64,000 nt of DNA from Solen grandis (lineage: Eukaryota; Mollusca; Bivalvia; Adapedonta; Solenidae), in NCBI GenBank assembly GCA_021229015.1, contig CM037782.1, positions 43,925,224 to 43,989,223 of the forward strand, in the 5' to 3' direction. The notes under the pieces were generated by a model. That model worked only from the letters and a program-made list of their open reading frames with translations. It was not told where the DNA came from and did not search any database. Position 1 is the first letter of the stretch; the number at the start of each line of letters is the position of its first letter. This document shows positions 26,859-40,500 of this stretch, piece after piece. The position numbers and the translations under genes were made by a program.

Positions 26859-26869
26859 ACAGAAATTGT

Positions 26870-28740
26870 ATATTTCCAATAGACTTCATTGATAAATTTA
26901 AATACAGATTATCTCCCCTACATCTAATTAAACCTGGAAAATCTCTCCGTGAAACATTTTTATTTTTTAATGTCTTCATAAGTTTCACAGAAATATTTCC
27001 ATCTAGAGGCAAGATATGGAATATAGGTATTAGGGGGGTTATACCTTAATGGACAGAATACAATAACCATATTGCCTTTCTCTCTCTTTTTCTCTTACCT
27101 ACTGTTTATAAGATTCACAACTAGATGTATAGTATACATATAGTTAAAAAGGAATAAAATTTAAAATGCAACCTCATAAGATTAAGAATAAATATGTCAA
27201 TGTATATAACATCTAGGTAACTGTGTGTGTGTGTGTATGTGTGTTTGTTTTAAAGTTGAATTGAAATGACAGGGTGCCCTCTTGAATTTTCAAACTAGGT
27301 GTACAATTGCTGTTTTTCTGGGCACAATGAATGACATTTATTAATACAAAAAGTATCATACGGTACTCTATTCCGACGCATCACTATTCTGACGCCTTTT
27401 TTGTTTTGACCTCGTTCTTTTATTAAATGGATTCCTTATGACATCATTCTTACAAGTTTTGTTTGTCAACATCCCTTTTAGCATTAGAAAGCCAAAATGT
27501 GGCGAGTTATTGATGCAGGGCTATTATTTGATGTACTTTATACAACACACCTGCAATACCCGCTTTTTCAATAAGTACTTTTTCTCATCTGACATATTTT
27601 TTAGTGAATCAATGAAATAAAAAAGCTGTGCAACTGACATTCCCTTGTACATTATTTCTGACACGAAAATTCCATTTTTATTTACATGCTACAATTATTA
27701 AATATAAAAACCAATCAGATGTGTCGTTTCAATGTACTCTCAAGTCAGCTCACTGAATTATACTGACATACATAATTGTGATTTTTCATTGAAAAAAAAA
27801 GACCATGTTTCTTTCTTATGTGTGTCAGAACTGTGTACTCGAGGAAATGATTAAATTTATTGTCATATAAAATGTATCCATTACAGAATAAAATCTCCCC
27901 AATTACTTTTTATTTGATAGAAATTATATTGTTTTCACAAAAGATTAATTAGATTTTTGTTGACAAACCTATAACACCACAATATAAACAGACATTATCC
28001 TAAAGTATTCAGTTCTTGCTGTATTTCTATCCTCGAGCTATGTACACATATGCAATATTTCAAGTCTAGTGTCACGAAATTTTACTGGGAAGCCATCGTC
28101 AATCCGCAAAATTGATTGATCCTTTTCTCCGAAACTTTTTTTTTTTTTTTGTTGAAAATATTAGGAAGCCCTGGGTTTTAAAATTTTGCGCCATGGAAAC
28201 TAGCCAAGCACAATTATTCTTACGCAATGTTTCGGGAAAAGGTTGCATGACAAAGCATTCTCCGCTAATTGAATATATCTAGCATAAATAATGTATATGA
28301 TATATGCAACAGGTAGTTTTAGCAGATTCTTAAATTGACAAAAAGGCCATAAAAATAAAAACACCATACAAACGAAACCGGAAACGGTGTCGATGTTATT
28401 ATTTCCAGCTAGATAGCAGACGACTGACAGATGGCGGGAGAAAGTGAAGACTGACTTAAGGCGTGGGAAAAAAGAATGATCAGTCAGAAATAAACTATGG
28501 TTTATTATCTCGGAATAAACTATTTAGATCAAGTAATATGACAGCTAAGTCTACAATATTTTTTAGAAAACACATTCGGCCTCGAGATTTTTCGGTCAAC
28601 CAACTGACTCGAGAACATTTCAGTCAAGCAGTCTGTAAGATTGATCATCTCCCTTAGAAAACGGAAAGCCCTTACTTTTAATCCGAACACCTACTTGCAC
28701 GCTTTTATTCTCAAATTTCTTTTGTTCTTATTTTATTCTC
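26870..28740. other. Gene-free spacer
   Basis: Mostly AT-rich with a (gt)n run at about 27220-27245. A less AT-rich patch near 28370-28450 includes atggcgggagaa followed soon by a stop codon; it could mark a transcription start but nothing supports a gene. Confidence 0.45.
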
Positions 28741-28747
28741 ACACAAC

Positions 28748-28798
28748 CTCTACTGGCAGAATCATTTTCAGTTCATTGTCGAGAACTGCAAACGCCAT
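28748..28798 (-). CDS. Possible upstream first exon of the SYCE2-like gene
   Basis: On the minus strand an ATGGCG start opens a 17-codon frame (MAFAVLDNELKMILPVE) followed by a usable donor (gttgtg, or gtgtga three bases later). Both donors leave phase 0, and splicing to the acceptor before 24875 keeps the frame into MDDDIPREG. This would add about 17-19 residues to the N-terminus. Support is only the local ATG context, the compatible phase and some CpG enrichment. The 24869-24871 ATG remains the conservative start. Confidence 0.3.
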
Positions 28799-29039
28799 TT
28801 TGGAAATAATTTTTTGACTTGTTGGATTTTGACAGTTATTTTTTTAATTTGTTTTTAATTACCATTGAAAATTTAATACATTTGAAGGGAAGATATTGAT
28901 GCATTTGATGATATATTTAATATAAAGTGAGGGATCGTTTTGTTCATTTTTCTTGCAATAACTTCTTATGCTGTCGAGAACTGGATACTCCATGATACAA
29001 TCTTGCAGCTTGTAGCGAAAAATCTCTAGGTCCACAACA

Positions 29040-29815
29040 GGGGTTTCACATTATAGGAAGAAAGATAGACTGATTTCTAAAATTAACTGTGTATCCATCT
29101 CTACACAGATGTATATGGATGGAACTTTACTAAACTTGGTCAAAATGATTATGGCACAATATCTTGGCCAAGTCTGATAACCAGCAAGAATATAATTATA
29201 ATCTCAGGCCTGCAAGAGTCACGGCCCTTGAATTGCAAAATTAACAGTGTCGACTTAACACCAACAAATCTGATTGATCTTACCAAACTGTGTTTGATAA
29301 ACACCCAGAAGTCCCTTGACACTATAGTTATGGCCCTTGAATTGATTAAAATTATTAAAGACCTAGTTTACATGCTCTTGCTCCAATCATTGCTAAACTT
29401 GGGAACAACGTGTTTGGGTACAATACATTGGCCAAGTTTGATAACCAGCAATACCTCAGAGTAACAGCCCTTGAATGGAGAAAAAATTGCAAAATTAAAA
29501 GTGTCAGCTCTCTAACACTAACAAACGTGAGCAGATCTTTACCAACTTATGTCACAATGTGTATGGGCATAATGTACCAACCATGTTTGATAGGCAACCA
29601 GAATGTCCCTGACACTCTAGTTTTGGCCCTTGAATTGATGAAAAGTCACAAAATTATTAGTGTACATGATCTTTCTGTCCAAAATTTGATCCAGTCTTTG
29701 CCAAACTTCACAGTGTATGCTGGCACAATAGTTCAGCCAAGCTTGATAACCAGTAAAAAAAAAAAGTCCCAAGACTTTTCAGAGTCGCCATCCTTGAATT
29801 GATAAAATTGCAGGA
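29040..29815 (+). repeat. Tandem array with ggcccttgaattg core
   Basis: Four to five diverged units share ggcccttgaattg (near 29224, 29332, 29470, 29625), gcaaaattaa (cag or aag) agtgt, and a ccaagtttgataaccag phrase (near 29169, 29432, 29580, 29735). Spacing varies between about 110 and 160 bp. The long frame at 29410-29802 is produced by the array and is not a gene. Confidence 0.7.
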
Positions 29816-29829
29816 CAGGCATTTTTTGT

Positions 29830-30650
29830 GATAACCAGTGCTTTGTTGATATTCTTTTATTCATTTTTTTTTTTTGTCAACAGTTATTACATCCTGTTAT
29901 AAAGTTTAATGTTTTGCTACTGTAAATCATTTAAAGGTCAACCTCAAGATTTCATCTTCATTATTATCTGTTTGAATATATTTGTGTAAGGCCTAGTTTC
30001 TGTACAAAAAATATGTGAAAATTATTTTTAGTTTGAATGAAATCAGCTATTGAAAGTTGCAAATATGACCCAAGTGAGAAAAGATTGACTGACTTCTCTC
30101 CCTTTGCTATGACATCATCAATAGACAAAACTCTGCCAGCACTATATATCATATTGAACAATTTACAGTTACTGTAAGTAATTTCAAGCTAAATCCAAAA
30201 TGATAAGGAACGATTTAGGGTGTTAATGTGTAGATCAATTTACATTCTTACCAAAAATAATAAGATATATTCTTCAGAATTTATAAAACTGGTCACTAAA
30301 TGTACTGAATACTGATGGGGGTAATAAGGGGCATTTAATGAAAAAAGTCATATCAGGATGTATTCTAAAAACATTATTTGATAATACTGACATAAACATC
30401 CTGGTCATAAAATTTTTTTAAGTAACATTAATATATGTTTTACATACCTTCATATCAAAATCCATCTTATTTTCATTTAAAATCCTGTACCTGTGTTGGG
30501 TTTCTGCAGAAACCCATGTTCTGAATGAGTAAAATCCCTAGCATATCTACTGATAAGAATTAAGTTTTTTGTTTGGTTTGATCATGTAATTTCCTGTTTG
30601 GGGTTAATCAGGGGGTAATACAAGGATTACCACGGTTCATTGATCCAGGC
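29830..30650. other. Gene-free AT-rich spacer
   Basis: Nothing recognised between the tandem array and the MULE element. Confidence 0.5.
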
Positions 30651-30653
30651 ACC

Positions 30654-30654
<1 letters not shown>

Positions 30655-30684
<30 letters not shown>

Positions 30685-30685
30685 T
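30655..30685. repeat. (GT)n microsatellite beside the MULE element
   Basis: About 15 gt units immediately left of the first gtgggacagttggg-type motif. Confidence 0.95.
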
Positions 30686-30696
30686 GGAGGTGTCTT

Positions 30697-33299
30697 CCCA
30701 ACTGTCCCACTTTTATATAAAACAGTAAAAATCAAGGTGGGACAGTTGGGAATCATGCTTAATTGGATAACAATAGACTGTCATGGATGAGTGACTATAG
30801 TCTTTACCTAAATGGATGGAATATTTCAGTGCAATTATTTGTCTTATTGTCTTATATTATTAAGAGCAATTTGCAATAGTATTTATGGTTAGTAATATAT
30901 TGCATTAGTATTTATAATAAGTTATATGCTATTAGCAAAATTATTTATAATAAGTATTTATAATACTTATTATGTTTTAGGATGTTGTCAGTATTCTCTC
31001 TCTCTCTCTCTGAAATGAAGAAAACAAACTCTTTATGTTTTCATATATTTATTATTTTTATTTCATGTGTCATGAACAAATCAAATAAAGACAGGGCTAT
31101 ATTCGGATGTGGTACAATTTATTGTATTTTGTTTTAATTTGAAAACAAGCATTTCATTTAAACAACTGTGACATTCCACCCTACTGATCTGTTCTATACA
31201 GAGTTACTCGTCAAACCGAATCAAATGCGATGCACAATCGGCATACTCCATCACAGTGATTTCTTCAGCCATGTACTTGTGTTTCAGGGCAGACAGTCTC
31301 TGTTCAAGTTGTCGGTATTTCCTCCTCTTCTTTTCTCTCACTCCTCCGGCACTGTGCTGAAGAATTTTGATAGCATTGGCAGCTTCAATCCTTTGTATTG
31401 TTTCCAAGAACTTGTAAATGTTCGGATGTGACTGTCTCATACTTTTCTTTAGTTTGTTGTGCCAGCCTTCCAAGTTGTTTGTTGTTCTTGGTCCTTCTGT
31501 CTCGAAATGGTTCCAGTTGTCCTTGTCTCCCTCAACCCAATGTTCAGTGACATAGTCTGTGAACCTTGAAACATCCACTGGAATCTCTGCATTTTCAGCA
31601 TCCGTCAGTGCGACAAACCACACATCTTCAACATGTTGTATGGGGACTAGAGGCAGAACTGCAGCTCTTCTTCCTAGTTTCTTAAAGTCCTCATTCTCAG
31701 AATACAGTCCAACTAAGCCAAGCTTCTGTATCTTCCGCCAAACACACTGTGTGTAATGAAAAAAACACCCTTTCACATTCACATTTGGAAACACTCTGCG
31801 AGCTGCCTGCTTGGTTGCTGCCTCAAAGTCTATCAGGAGTGTGTCTGGTCCCAGTTCCATTCCTATTTCCCTGCATTTCTGTTGAAGATGTTGAAAAAGT
31901 CTGCAGTAAATCCTTTCACTTTTTCCAGGCAGAAGGGCAAACACTAACGGATACATGTGTCCATCAATATATCCATGGAGTGTGTAGACCTGGCTGAATA
32001 TGTCTGGCACACATAAAATGTTCCGTCTCCATATATGGTTGGGTTCTGTGCCAGATGCTGGAGATTTGTTCTTGTAGCAAAAATCAGCATCCTGTTGTCA
32101 TTCTCTGCCTCATCAACCAGTAGGAACTGCTCACCAGTGTGCGTTTCAGTCCATTTTCCATCCAAATCTATGTCACTCCTGGACTTTGGTATCCCCGGTC
32201 TCAATGCACCTCTTTCCCTGTATAGAGATGACTTGGTGGAGGGGAAGGTTGGTAATCCTTTGCAGACTTGTTCTGCATCTTCGTCCCATTCTCTGTCTCT
32301 CAGACTGGATATGACTTCTTCATATATTGACGGAATCGGCGTGGTTTCTTCGCGTGCCCTCTTTCGCATGAGTTGATTTATTTCATGGCGCTTCAGTTCC
32401 ATGTGTTCGGCTGCATGATTATGGGTATTGGTCACAGAAACTGGAATGTTGTCAGCTGTTGTGATTTTAGCAGAACAGGTTCGGACATGACAGACCCAGT
32501 ACACCCTTGTTGGTTTTCGGTTTTTGACCTGGTATCTGAATCCATTGTAAACCAGACTATCACCACCACGTTGGTTCTTGACAAACTGCACACTCACTTG
32601 TGCATTTGCCATTTTAGCTTATAATTTCAGACGATGTTACTTAGTGAAATTTTACTATCAAATGAAGACATTTACATCAGAATGTAAATATATTGTATCT
32701 GATACAGTTCAGTTCATTAATGAGATATCACAGTTTGAAAGTCACAATAAATTGATAACCAAAAATGTTAATTACTTCAAATCAAATTGTTTACCTTAAG
32801 TAGTAAACTGCTAGATCAAAGGACTTGTTTGTATTTCTTAATCCAATCACTTAGCAATATATACAGGATAAATGGACTTTAGTTGGACCAATCAATTAAC
32901 ACAATTTAAAGAAAAAAGTAGCAGAGGTGATAATTATCTTAATAAGTTCAAATTATTTTTTATCTTTATCAATTCACATAAGCTTTAAAGCCAGAGATCA
33001 AAGGAATGCATGTTTACACTATAAATTACAATTAATTTAGTAACCCTAATTAATGGACCTTAATAAACACATTTTAGAAAGAAATAATACAATATAACTA
33101 AAACATGAAATTTTACCTCTTAAAATACAAAATCAAAAAAAAAATCAGAAACAAAATCAGATAATACAACTTCAATTCATTTTAATGTGTTGTAGTTTGA
33201 AATAGATTATAATCCCTTATCAAAACACACCCAGCAAGGTGCTAAAAATCTTGAGTGGGACAGTTGGGAAACAAAATATCAAAAAGTGGGACAGTTGGG
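30697..33299 (-). mobile_element. MULE-type DNA transposon, about 2.6 kb
   Basis: A FLYWCH/MULE transposase gene sits between copies of one 14-base motif. On the left it occurs as cccaactgtcccac at 30697-30710 and inverted as gtgggacagttggg at 30737-30750. On the right it occurs twice as gtgggacagttggg at 33255-33268 and 33286-33299. The outermost pair is inverted (cccaactgtcccactttt / aaaagtgggacagttggg) and fits terminal inverted repeats; the inner copies could be sub-terminal transposase sites. No adjacent 8-10 bp target duplication was found, so the true ends may lie slightly further out. Confidence 0.7.
31204..32612 (-). pseudogene. FLYWCH zinc finger / MULE transposase with one frameshift
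   Basis: The intronless gene would encode about 470 residues. The N-terminal part (31944-32612) has a FLYWCH-type zinc finger at residues about 10-65: aromatic residues before YWVCHVRTC, then THNH for the final histidine pair. It is followed by YGDGTFYVC, the first catalytic Asp region of a MULE DDE core. The frame is lost at about 32005-32015 and continues in another frame (31204-32010) with LIDFEAATKQA (second Asp), a CFFHYTQC Cys/His motif and NNLEGWHNKL (catalytic Glu). One missing base explains the break, which could be a mutation or a sequencing error. It lies inside the terminal motifs at 30697 and 33299, so it is transposon-borne and not a domesticated host gene. Confidence 0.82.
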
Positions 33300-34544
33300 C
33301 ATAAACCGTGTTGGAAAGGTGCTTAATTGATGGGCATGATTTATGGCCCTGGGTGTAACATATCGTCAACTCTTTAGACAATAGCCAATCACCTACAGAT
33401 GTGAAAAGATGCTTATACAGACGGGCTGGTTCTTTTGTGAAACATTGTCGATTAGTTAATAATGACACAGATTAAGACATAATTTATGCATTTAAGATTG
33501 GCACATTTCATTCAAGATAATGTGAAGGGAATTATTAGTGCAAAAATATAAGATATAGGTAGGTTTTGTTGTTCCATTATTATTCAAATTAAATCGATTT
33601 TATAAGTTATTTCTTTGTAGGGTATAGAAAAAAATGTAAAAGTGATTCTGATTATATCTCATTAGAAAATAGTTTACTTTAAACTTGATTTATTGACGAA
33701 TCAATAGTTATGGACTGATAATAAAATGCTGCTTTTTTTTTTGTTGGGGTGGGGGGGGGGGGAATTATGATATATAGGAAGACAGGAATAAATGTGTGAA
33801 GAAAACTTCAAAAGATAAGTACTACTAATTTCCATATCTTTATTTTATTATTTCTTTTGTTTCAATGGGTAAAATTTATTGTTTATTGCCTGTCCCCGAT
33901 TAATCAAGAGTGCTTTCTTTTCATAATGTGCATTACAAACAAATGTTCGGGAAGGAGATAATTAAAATGAAAAAACCATGGCTGTACTACTGACACCAAA
34001 GTATAGGAATACATCAAGCCATAGTGGGGAAATCATATTTAAATTATGAAAATTTTATTTTCCATTCACTTGGGAACTTCTGTTTATCTCCGAATTTAAC
34101 TTTTTATTTCACAGTCAATCTGATTAATATATCATTTATTTTCATCAAATTCGCCTGTTAATATCACAGTTCTAACAGCTTGATAAAACCTTTGACATTA
34201 TGCTAGACCAAAAACAAATATGACGTGTTTCATTAAAATGTTGAGAATATGATTTATGATTAAATACCTATATATGAAATAAAGAAGGCAAATGGGCCAC
34301 ATATCCCTAAAATGTAAATACTGCTCAGCAGCTAACAAAATCGGCATTTAACATACTTTAAGAGATTTTTTTTGCAAAAAAAAAAAAAAAAAAAAAAAAA
34401 TAAAGTATGTTTGTGGTTTCCTTTATGAAAATGGACAAAATAAGAATTAAAGGTTTCAGAAAAGATCCAATTTTCTTTGTGGTTCAGCTTTAAAATAATT
34501 TTTCTTTTCCATTATATGATTTTCCTTTCTTTTCAACTGACAAG
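33300..34544. other. Gene-free AT-rich spacer
   Basis: Holds a T/G run at 33733-33763 and a long A tract at about 34376-34400. The stretch 33860-33900 shares a segment with 62208-62250 (tttattgcctgtcccc), a fragment of the repeat described there. The first exon and promoter of the plus-strand gene may lie here but were not identified. Confidence 0.45.
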
Positions 34545-37500
34545 GCTGTTGCTGCGAGAAGACATCTGTTGGCAAAATGTATGGTCACAGTGCCCAGTCA
34601 CTTAAACCAGACAGAATGTTTTCCCCATGACAAAAAGCTTCAGGATGGTAAATTCAGATTCCCATGGAAACGAGGTACCTTATTGCCATCCACAGTATCA
34701 GTATCCCTAATTCTCAATTTCATATATTATTGGGGGTTTCCATATTATTCTGATGTCATAATGTACTAAGAAAAGAAGCTTGTGCTTTACTGCAAGTTAT
34801 TCAAAATAGACATGATTTTGTGATTATCAAATTTTCTGAACATTGCAAACCCGGTATTCATGATATATGCAAGCATGATTGAAATAACAAAAATGTTAAA
34901 ATAGTTTTGTTACACAATTTTGCCATGTGTATATTCAATTTACTTCAAACTTACATAGTTACAATGTTTATGGCCATAATCTATCAGCAACATAGTATGT
35001 TTTATGATTGATGGCTATCTGTTGTCCACAACTGTTTCAATTAATGTCTCTTCTGAAACAATTGGGCCAAATTTGATGAAACTTGCCTTGGGTGTTTCTT
35101 GCATGAAGCTTTAGTTGAAATTGTTCATTTGATTCTGGTCCATTGCATCTTGGTCATAGGAGTTAAGATTAAGTGAAAACTTTTAGAATCTTCTTCTCCA
35201 AAATGGAAAGGCCTATGGCTTAGATATTTCTTGTGTTACATCTTTAAAGGACCTCTACTAAGTTTGTTCAAATCCTGACCCCTGGGTTAAAATTGGCCTC
35301 TCCCCAGAGGTCACTTGATTTTACATATACTTATATAGGGAAAAAAAAATCTTCAGAAACCATGTGGCCTGGAGTTTAGATATTTTGTGTGAAACATGAC
35401 TTAGTGAACCCCCAAGTTTGTTTAAGTCATGGCCCTGGTGTCAAAATTGGGGGTCACTTGATGTTATAAAGACTTATATTAAAAAAAAAAACAACTCAAA
35501 AATCTTCTTTGCCTGAACTTAGATATTTGGCGTGTGTCATTGTCTAGTGATCCTTTATCTACTTAGTTTAAATCTTTGTCATGTTGTCACCATCAAAATT
35601 TACCATGACAGATGCTCACCCGTTTTTACAGTGATATGTATGGAGGGAGCTATGACCTTCAATTTTTATCACAAGTTTAGTTTGTATGTGGAATTAAAGT
35701 TTAACCTTGTATAACCTCTATCATAACCCAGTGGCCTGTTTTTGATTTTTAAGCTATGACCTTCATATTTGGACCAAAGGTACTGTTTGGTGTGTATAAT
35801 TGAAATTTGCCTTTAAAACCTTCCAACCCATGGCCTTAAAATTAAGTCTACAGGGTACAGTTTTGTGTAAAGAATTGAAGTTTGACCATGACCCAGTGAA
35901 TTACTTAAGAATTTCTTAGCAACAATATTTATATTTGTACACAAGTACTGTTTGGTCTGTGGAATTGAGTTAATTTATTATGTATGCTTTAATTAAACTG
36001 TATAGGCATTGGAGGCAATGTTTCTCAGGTGAGCGACTTCAAGGTCATCTTTGCGCTTTTGTTCATATAGAGTAAGAATGGAATAAAACCATATGAAAAA
36101 GCATCTCTAGTAGATTGAAGAGGATTTCAGATTACAGAGGGTCAAGATTAGGGAGTTTCCACAGTATTTAATGACTTCCTCATTTGGATATATGTTTGGC
36201 AATAATTTGCTTTTGAATATGTTTTGTAAAGTGAAAAGGATCATGTTTAGTTAAAGATCTATATAAAAATGTGATCTTCTCAAGAATGTGGAGTTGACAT
36301 GATCATGACTCCAAATTAAGAGCTAGGAAGAACCAGACTATGTTTTGTCCAGATATACCATTTAAAAAAAATCACTGAAATAAAACAAATTAGTGTATTG
36401 AAATAAACATTAAATACGAGGGTCATCCAGAAATGAATGAGAGTTGCTTAATTAGGTAAAAACTACAAGTGTTACTCACAAAATCTCTTCATAGTCCCTC
36501 AGTATCATCTCCCGCGGATTCTATGGTCGACTCCCATCTTTTTGGCAGATCCCGAACTCCCGTTGCTATTTGATGTCTCTAACGACCACATTCACGGTGA
36601 CATATAGTTCATTCAAATCGTCATACCGGACTCCTCGTAGTGGTTCTTTAAGTTTTGGAAACAGGTCGTAGTCGGGGGGACTTTAAGTCTGGCGAATACG
36701 GTGGGTGATTAAGAACTTCCCAGTGGTACTGCTTGAACACGTCCCTAACAACGCCAGACTTGCGCGGCGTGGCATTATTGTGCAAAATTAATGGCGTCAC
36801 CTGTAAAAGTTCCGGTTGTTTGCGGCGTATAGCTGGTCGAGGAATTTTAGTCAAATACCACTCATAGTACTCTTTATTAACCGTGCTTCCATGTGGAAGT
36901 CTGTGTGTTGTCAAAACGCCGTAAATATTGTAAGTGAATATCATTAACATCTTTGGACAGTTCATACTGCAGCGATATTTCACAGGTCTTGGCGAGTTTG
37001 GAGTATGCCATTCAGAGCTTTGGTGTTTCAATTCTAACTCAAATGACCGGATCCATGTTTCGTTTATAGCAACCACTCTATTCAGCATCATTTCACCTTT
37101 CTCTGAGTATCTATTCAACAATTCAGTGCAAATTTGAACGGTTTTTGAGAGTGCATGCGGCACCCACGGCGTGGCGATCTTTCACATGCCTAAATTCTGC
37201 GTCAGAATAACATGAACGAAACTCTTATGTTTCCCCGATTCATAGGCAATTTCCATGTATGTAAATCGTCTATAAGAGTTGAGAAGTTGAGCAACAAATT
37301 CGATGTTATCGGCGTCTGTAACTGTCACCGGCCTACCGGAGGAGGGCTTCTTGTAAGACTCTTGCCGTCCATTATTGAAATACTTCACCCATCTACAAAT
37401 AGTGCTAAATCCAACTGCACATGTCGGGTCAACCTCCTAGAGTGCATTAAATATTGCAGTCGCTTTCTTTCAGCACCTACTCTTCTATCTTGATATACGC

Positions 37501-40500
37501 ATAAATTTCTTCTCGCGTCAGCACGAACATATTGTCCACCATTGCGTTGTTTGATATGACGTCATCAAAAATGACGTAATGTCACGATGCTTATTAACAC
37601 GCACGCTTAAGCGCAAAGAGTTAATTTAGTTTCATGTCAAGTTTTGATGCTTTATGTTGTTTCAATCAAAAGTTACAAACTAACTCTCATTCATTTTCGG
37701 ATGACCCTCGTATGTGATACTTTTTTATATTGCCCTTGTTAAATAGATTCAGATACATTAATTTCTCTTCATTACAGTAAAAGTAAATGATGCATTTTTG
37801 AATGAAGAAAGTACATCTATCAGTATATTGGAAGATCTCAAGAAACTTGCACCAGTATCAAAAGACCTTTTTGGGCTGGAGTCTTTTGAAAGGTAAGACA
37901 TTAGGTTGCAGTAAGCTTTCATCTAAGATTTTTAAGGCAACAAGGTATATCCAGATTTTGATTTTTTGAGAATATATTGGAACTAGCCTTTTGGTCAATC
38001 AGATGGTTTGTTACGGCCCTAGCAGAGTTATGGCCCTATGAGTTTTGTCAGTATACACGTATAAACTATAAAGTTTGTGGCTCAAACTACTTTGTCAGTC
38101 TTGGAGATATACCAATATTTAACTTGGCAAGGGTAGTTATAAGTGACATATTGTTGAGCATGCATTTACATGTTCAACACATGACAAAGTATTGGCACTT
38201 AGAACTTACCCTTTTGCATATTTTGAAGAAGTTGTTACACATTCATTTCGTACTTCTTCTTTTGTTTTAAAGAATTTTCAGTGTAACTTAGTGTACATGT
38301 AATTTTAAATGACTTATGGAGCATGTTCATGAATGCACCACAGTGTTTTAACTATTTACCAATCAGTTACCTGTATTCCAGTGTACATCACAATGGGCCA
38401 TAGAAAAACCAGATCAGACTGAAAGGATTTCTTACCTTAACAGCCAGTATGTGTTGCTCTCTCAACTCTTAATCTCTAAGGTAATGATGAGTGACAAACT
38501 GTGTAAAACCCAGCCAGCTTACACTTACTTCCAGGATGATCTGATTATTGCATATGGCATTTTCTTGATTACTTTTATGTAGAAAAGTATTAACCTGTAT
38601 AGAGATTCCACATAATTGTTTCATCACAGGTGAAGTCATCAAACATTAATGTAGCACTTTCTGTTCTCTTTCTGCAGCTTACCTGAGACTTCCTGTGGTG
38701 AGGAATCTGATGTGATCAACTTTGACCTTGCCTGTGAAATTATTCCAAGTTCTGACCCAAACTCCCCAGTATGTTTTTCACCAGAGAGACCCATCAGTCA
38801 CATAAGCTACATATTCAAGGAAGAGTTTTATAAAGAAGATCTCTCTCCATTTTTAAACAGTGGTAAATATAACTGTTTTGTTAATTCTTTTGGCATTTAC
38901 CTAAACTTTGTGAATGAACACACATACACAGAAATACTAAATTAGAACCAGTATTTTGTTATATATAAAAAAGTTCAAATTATATCAGTAATACATCAGT
39001 AATTTTTATTCTCTGTAGATTAACATTTCCTTGTACATTGTATATACCTTATATCAGTCGGTCATGGCAGTCACATAGTTATTGCCTATCTGTAATAATA
39101 TCAAAGTGCTGAATGTGTATATAACTATATATGTGTGTATTAAATAACTTTTGAGGTTAAATTTCAAGTTAAAGCTGTTTTAATAATCAATAATACAACT
39201 TTGTTTCACAGAACTCTTGAAAGTTGACCCAATAATTAACAATACAGTAGATAACCAAGACGGAACCAATAAACTACCATCCTTGTCCACATTGTGTTCA
39301 AGGCTCAGACCTTCTACCGTTGAGGACCCCTTCACTTGTCCAGATGGAGAACTTCTTACAGAATCCTTCTATTTTAAGTAATAATTCTCTTACAGTAAGA
39401 TTCCACTGTTACAATGAAACCTTGATTGACTAAATGAAAATTTGGTGGAATTAAATGAATTCCACTTAAGATAGTGACACTGAGAAGTGGATGTTACATA
39501 TGAATTATGCATTTTGTCTTGTTCCATCCTGTTGCATTATTTTACAAAAAGTCATGACAGAAAAGTGGGTGTATTCATGGACTTTAGTAATAGTGCTAGT
39601 TGCCTTGTAATTTTGGTCAACTGCAGTAACCAGTATTATATTTAACTCATAGTGGTAATAATCATCTTGAAAATAATCAAGTTTAATTATTTTATCATAT
39701 GTTATAGTTTGCACATTTGTTACTCTTTATCTCTAAGCAAACATAACAAATATGGTTGTGGTACATCAACTATATTGACTGGTTTTAAAGGTGTGTAAGA
39801 GCTCACACATGAAAAAAAGGACTTGTAATGTATTATGATATACCCCTACTTGTGCATTGTCAGTCTTTTAGCAATACCTTCTCTCCTCTCACACAAATAG
39901 AGTATAAACTTACCCTCAATACTTACCTTTATATGTAGTTGTGCATGAAGGCAGGACTTTGTGGTAACAGGAAATTTTCCAGAATTATGGCCAAGTCTTC
40001 ATGTGGCTTTGCATGAAGGCAGCATTTTTTAATGCAAGGCAGAATCGTGTGAATGAAACTCCTCTTTTCTGCAAACTTTTGTTTCAGGTTTACCTACTAT
40101 ACTTTCCTTTATGTCAAGTTGTGCATAAAGACAGGGTTTTATGCTCAAACATTTCTTTTAGGAGTTAAGGCCCTTTTCGTACCTAAAATAGTTTAAGCAG
40201 TATATCTTCAAAAAATGCTTACCACTTGCCTATTTTTGTCATTTCAATGAATCTTTTATCAATGTGCCTTTGAGAATTCATTCTAACACAAGTTTATTTC
40301 TGTAATTTTGGAGTACTTCCATACCAGTTCATCTAAAAATAACATTAAAGCTTTGTGTAAGAGTTGTAAGTAAGAGCATTTTTTATGACGTCAGAATATG
40401 TGTGATCTCACATGTTTACCAGCTTGATTGATTTTTTTAATATTACATTTGGCACTCCATGAGATTTTTATCAAAACCTGTCAAAATTTACGACAGGGTT

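Noticed and set aside
28431..28456. atggcgggagaaagtgaagac start on the plus strand
   Set aside because: A stop follows after seven codons, and no donor leaves a phase that fits the acceptor of the first listed exon at 34545.
29410..29802. 130-codon ORF
   Set aside because: It runs through a tandem array and reflects the repeated ggcccttgaattg core.
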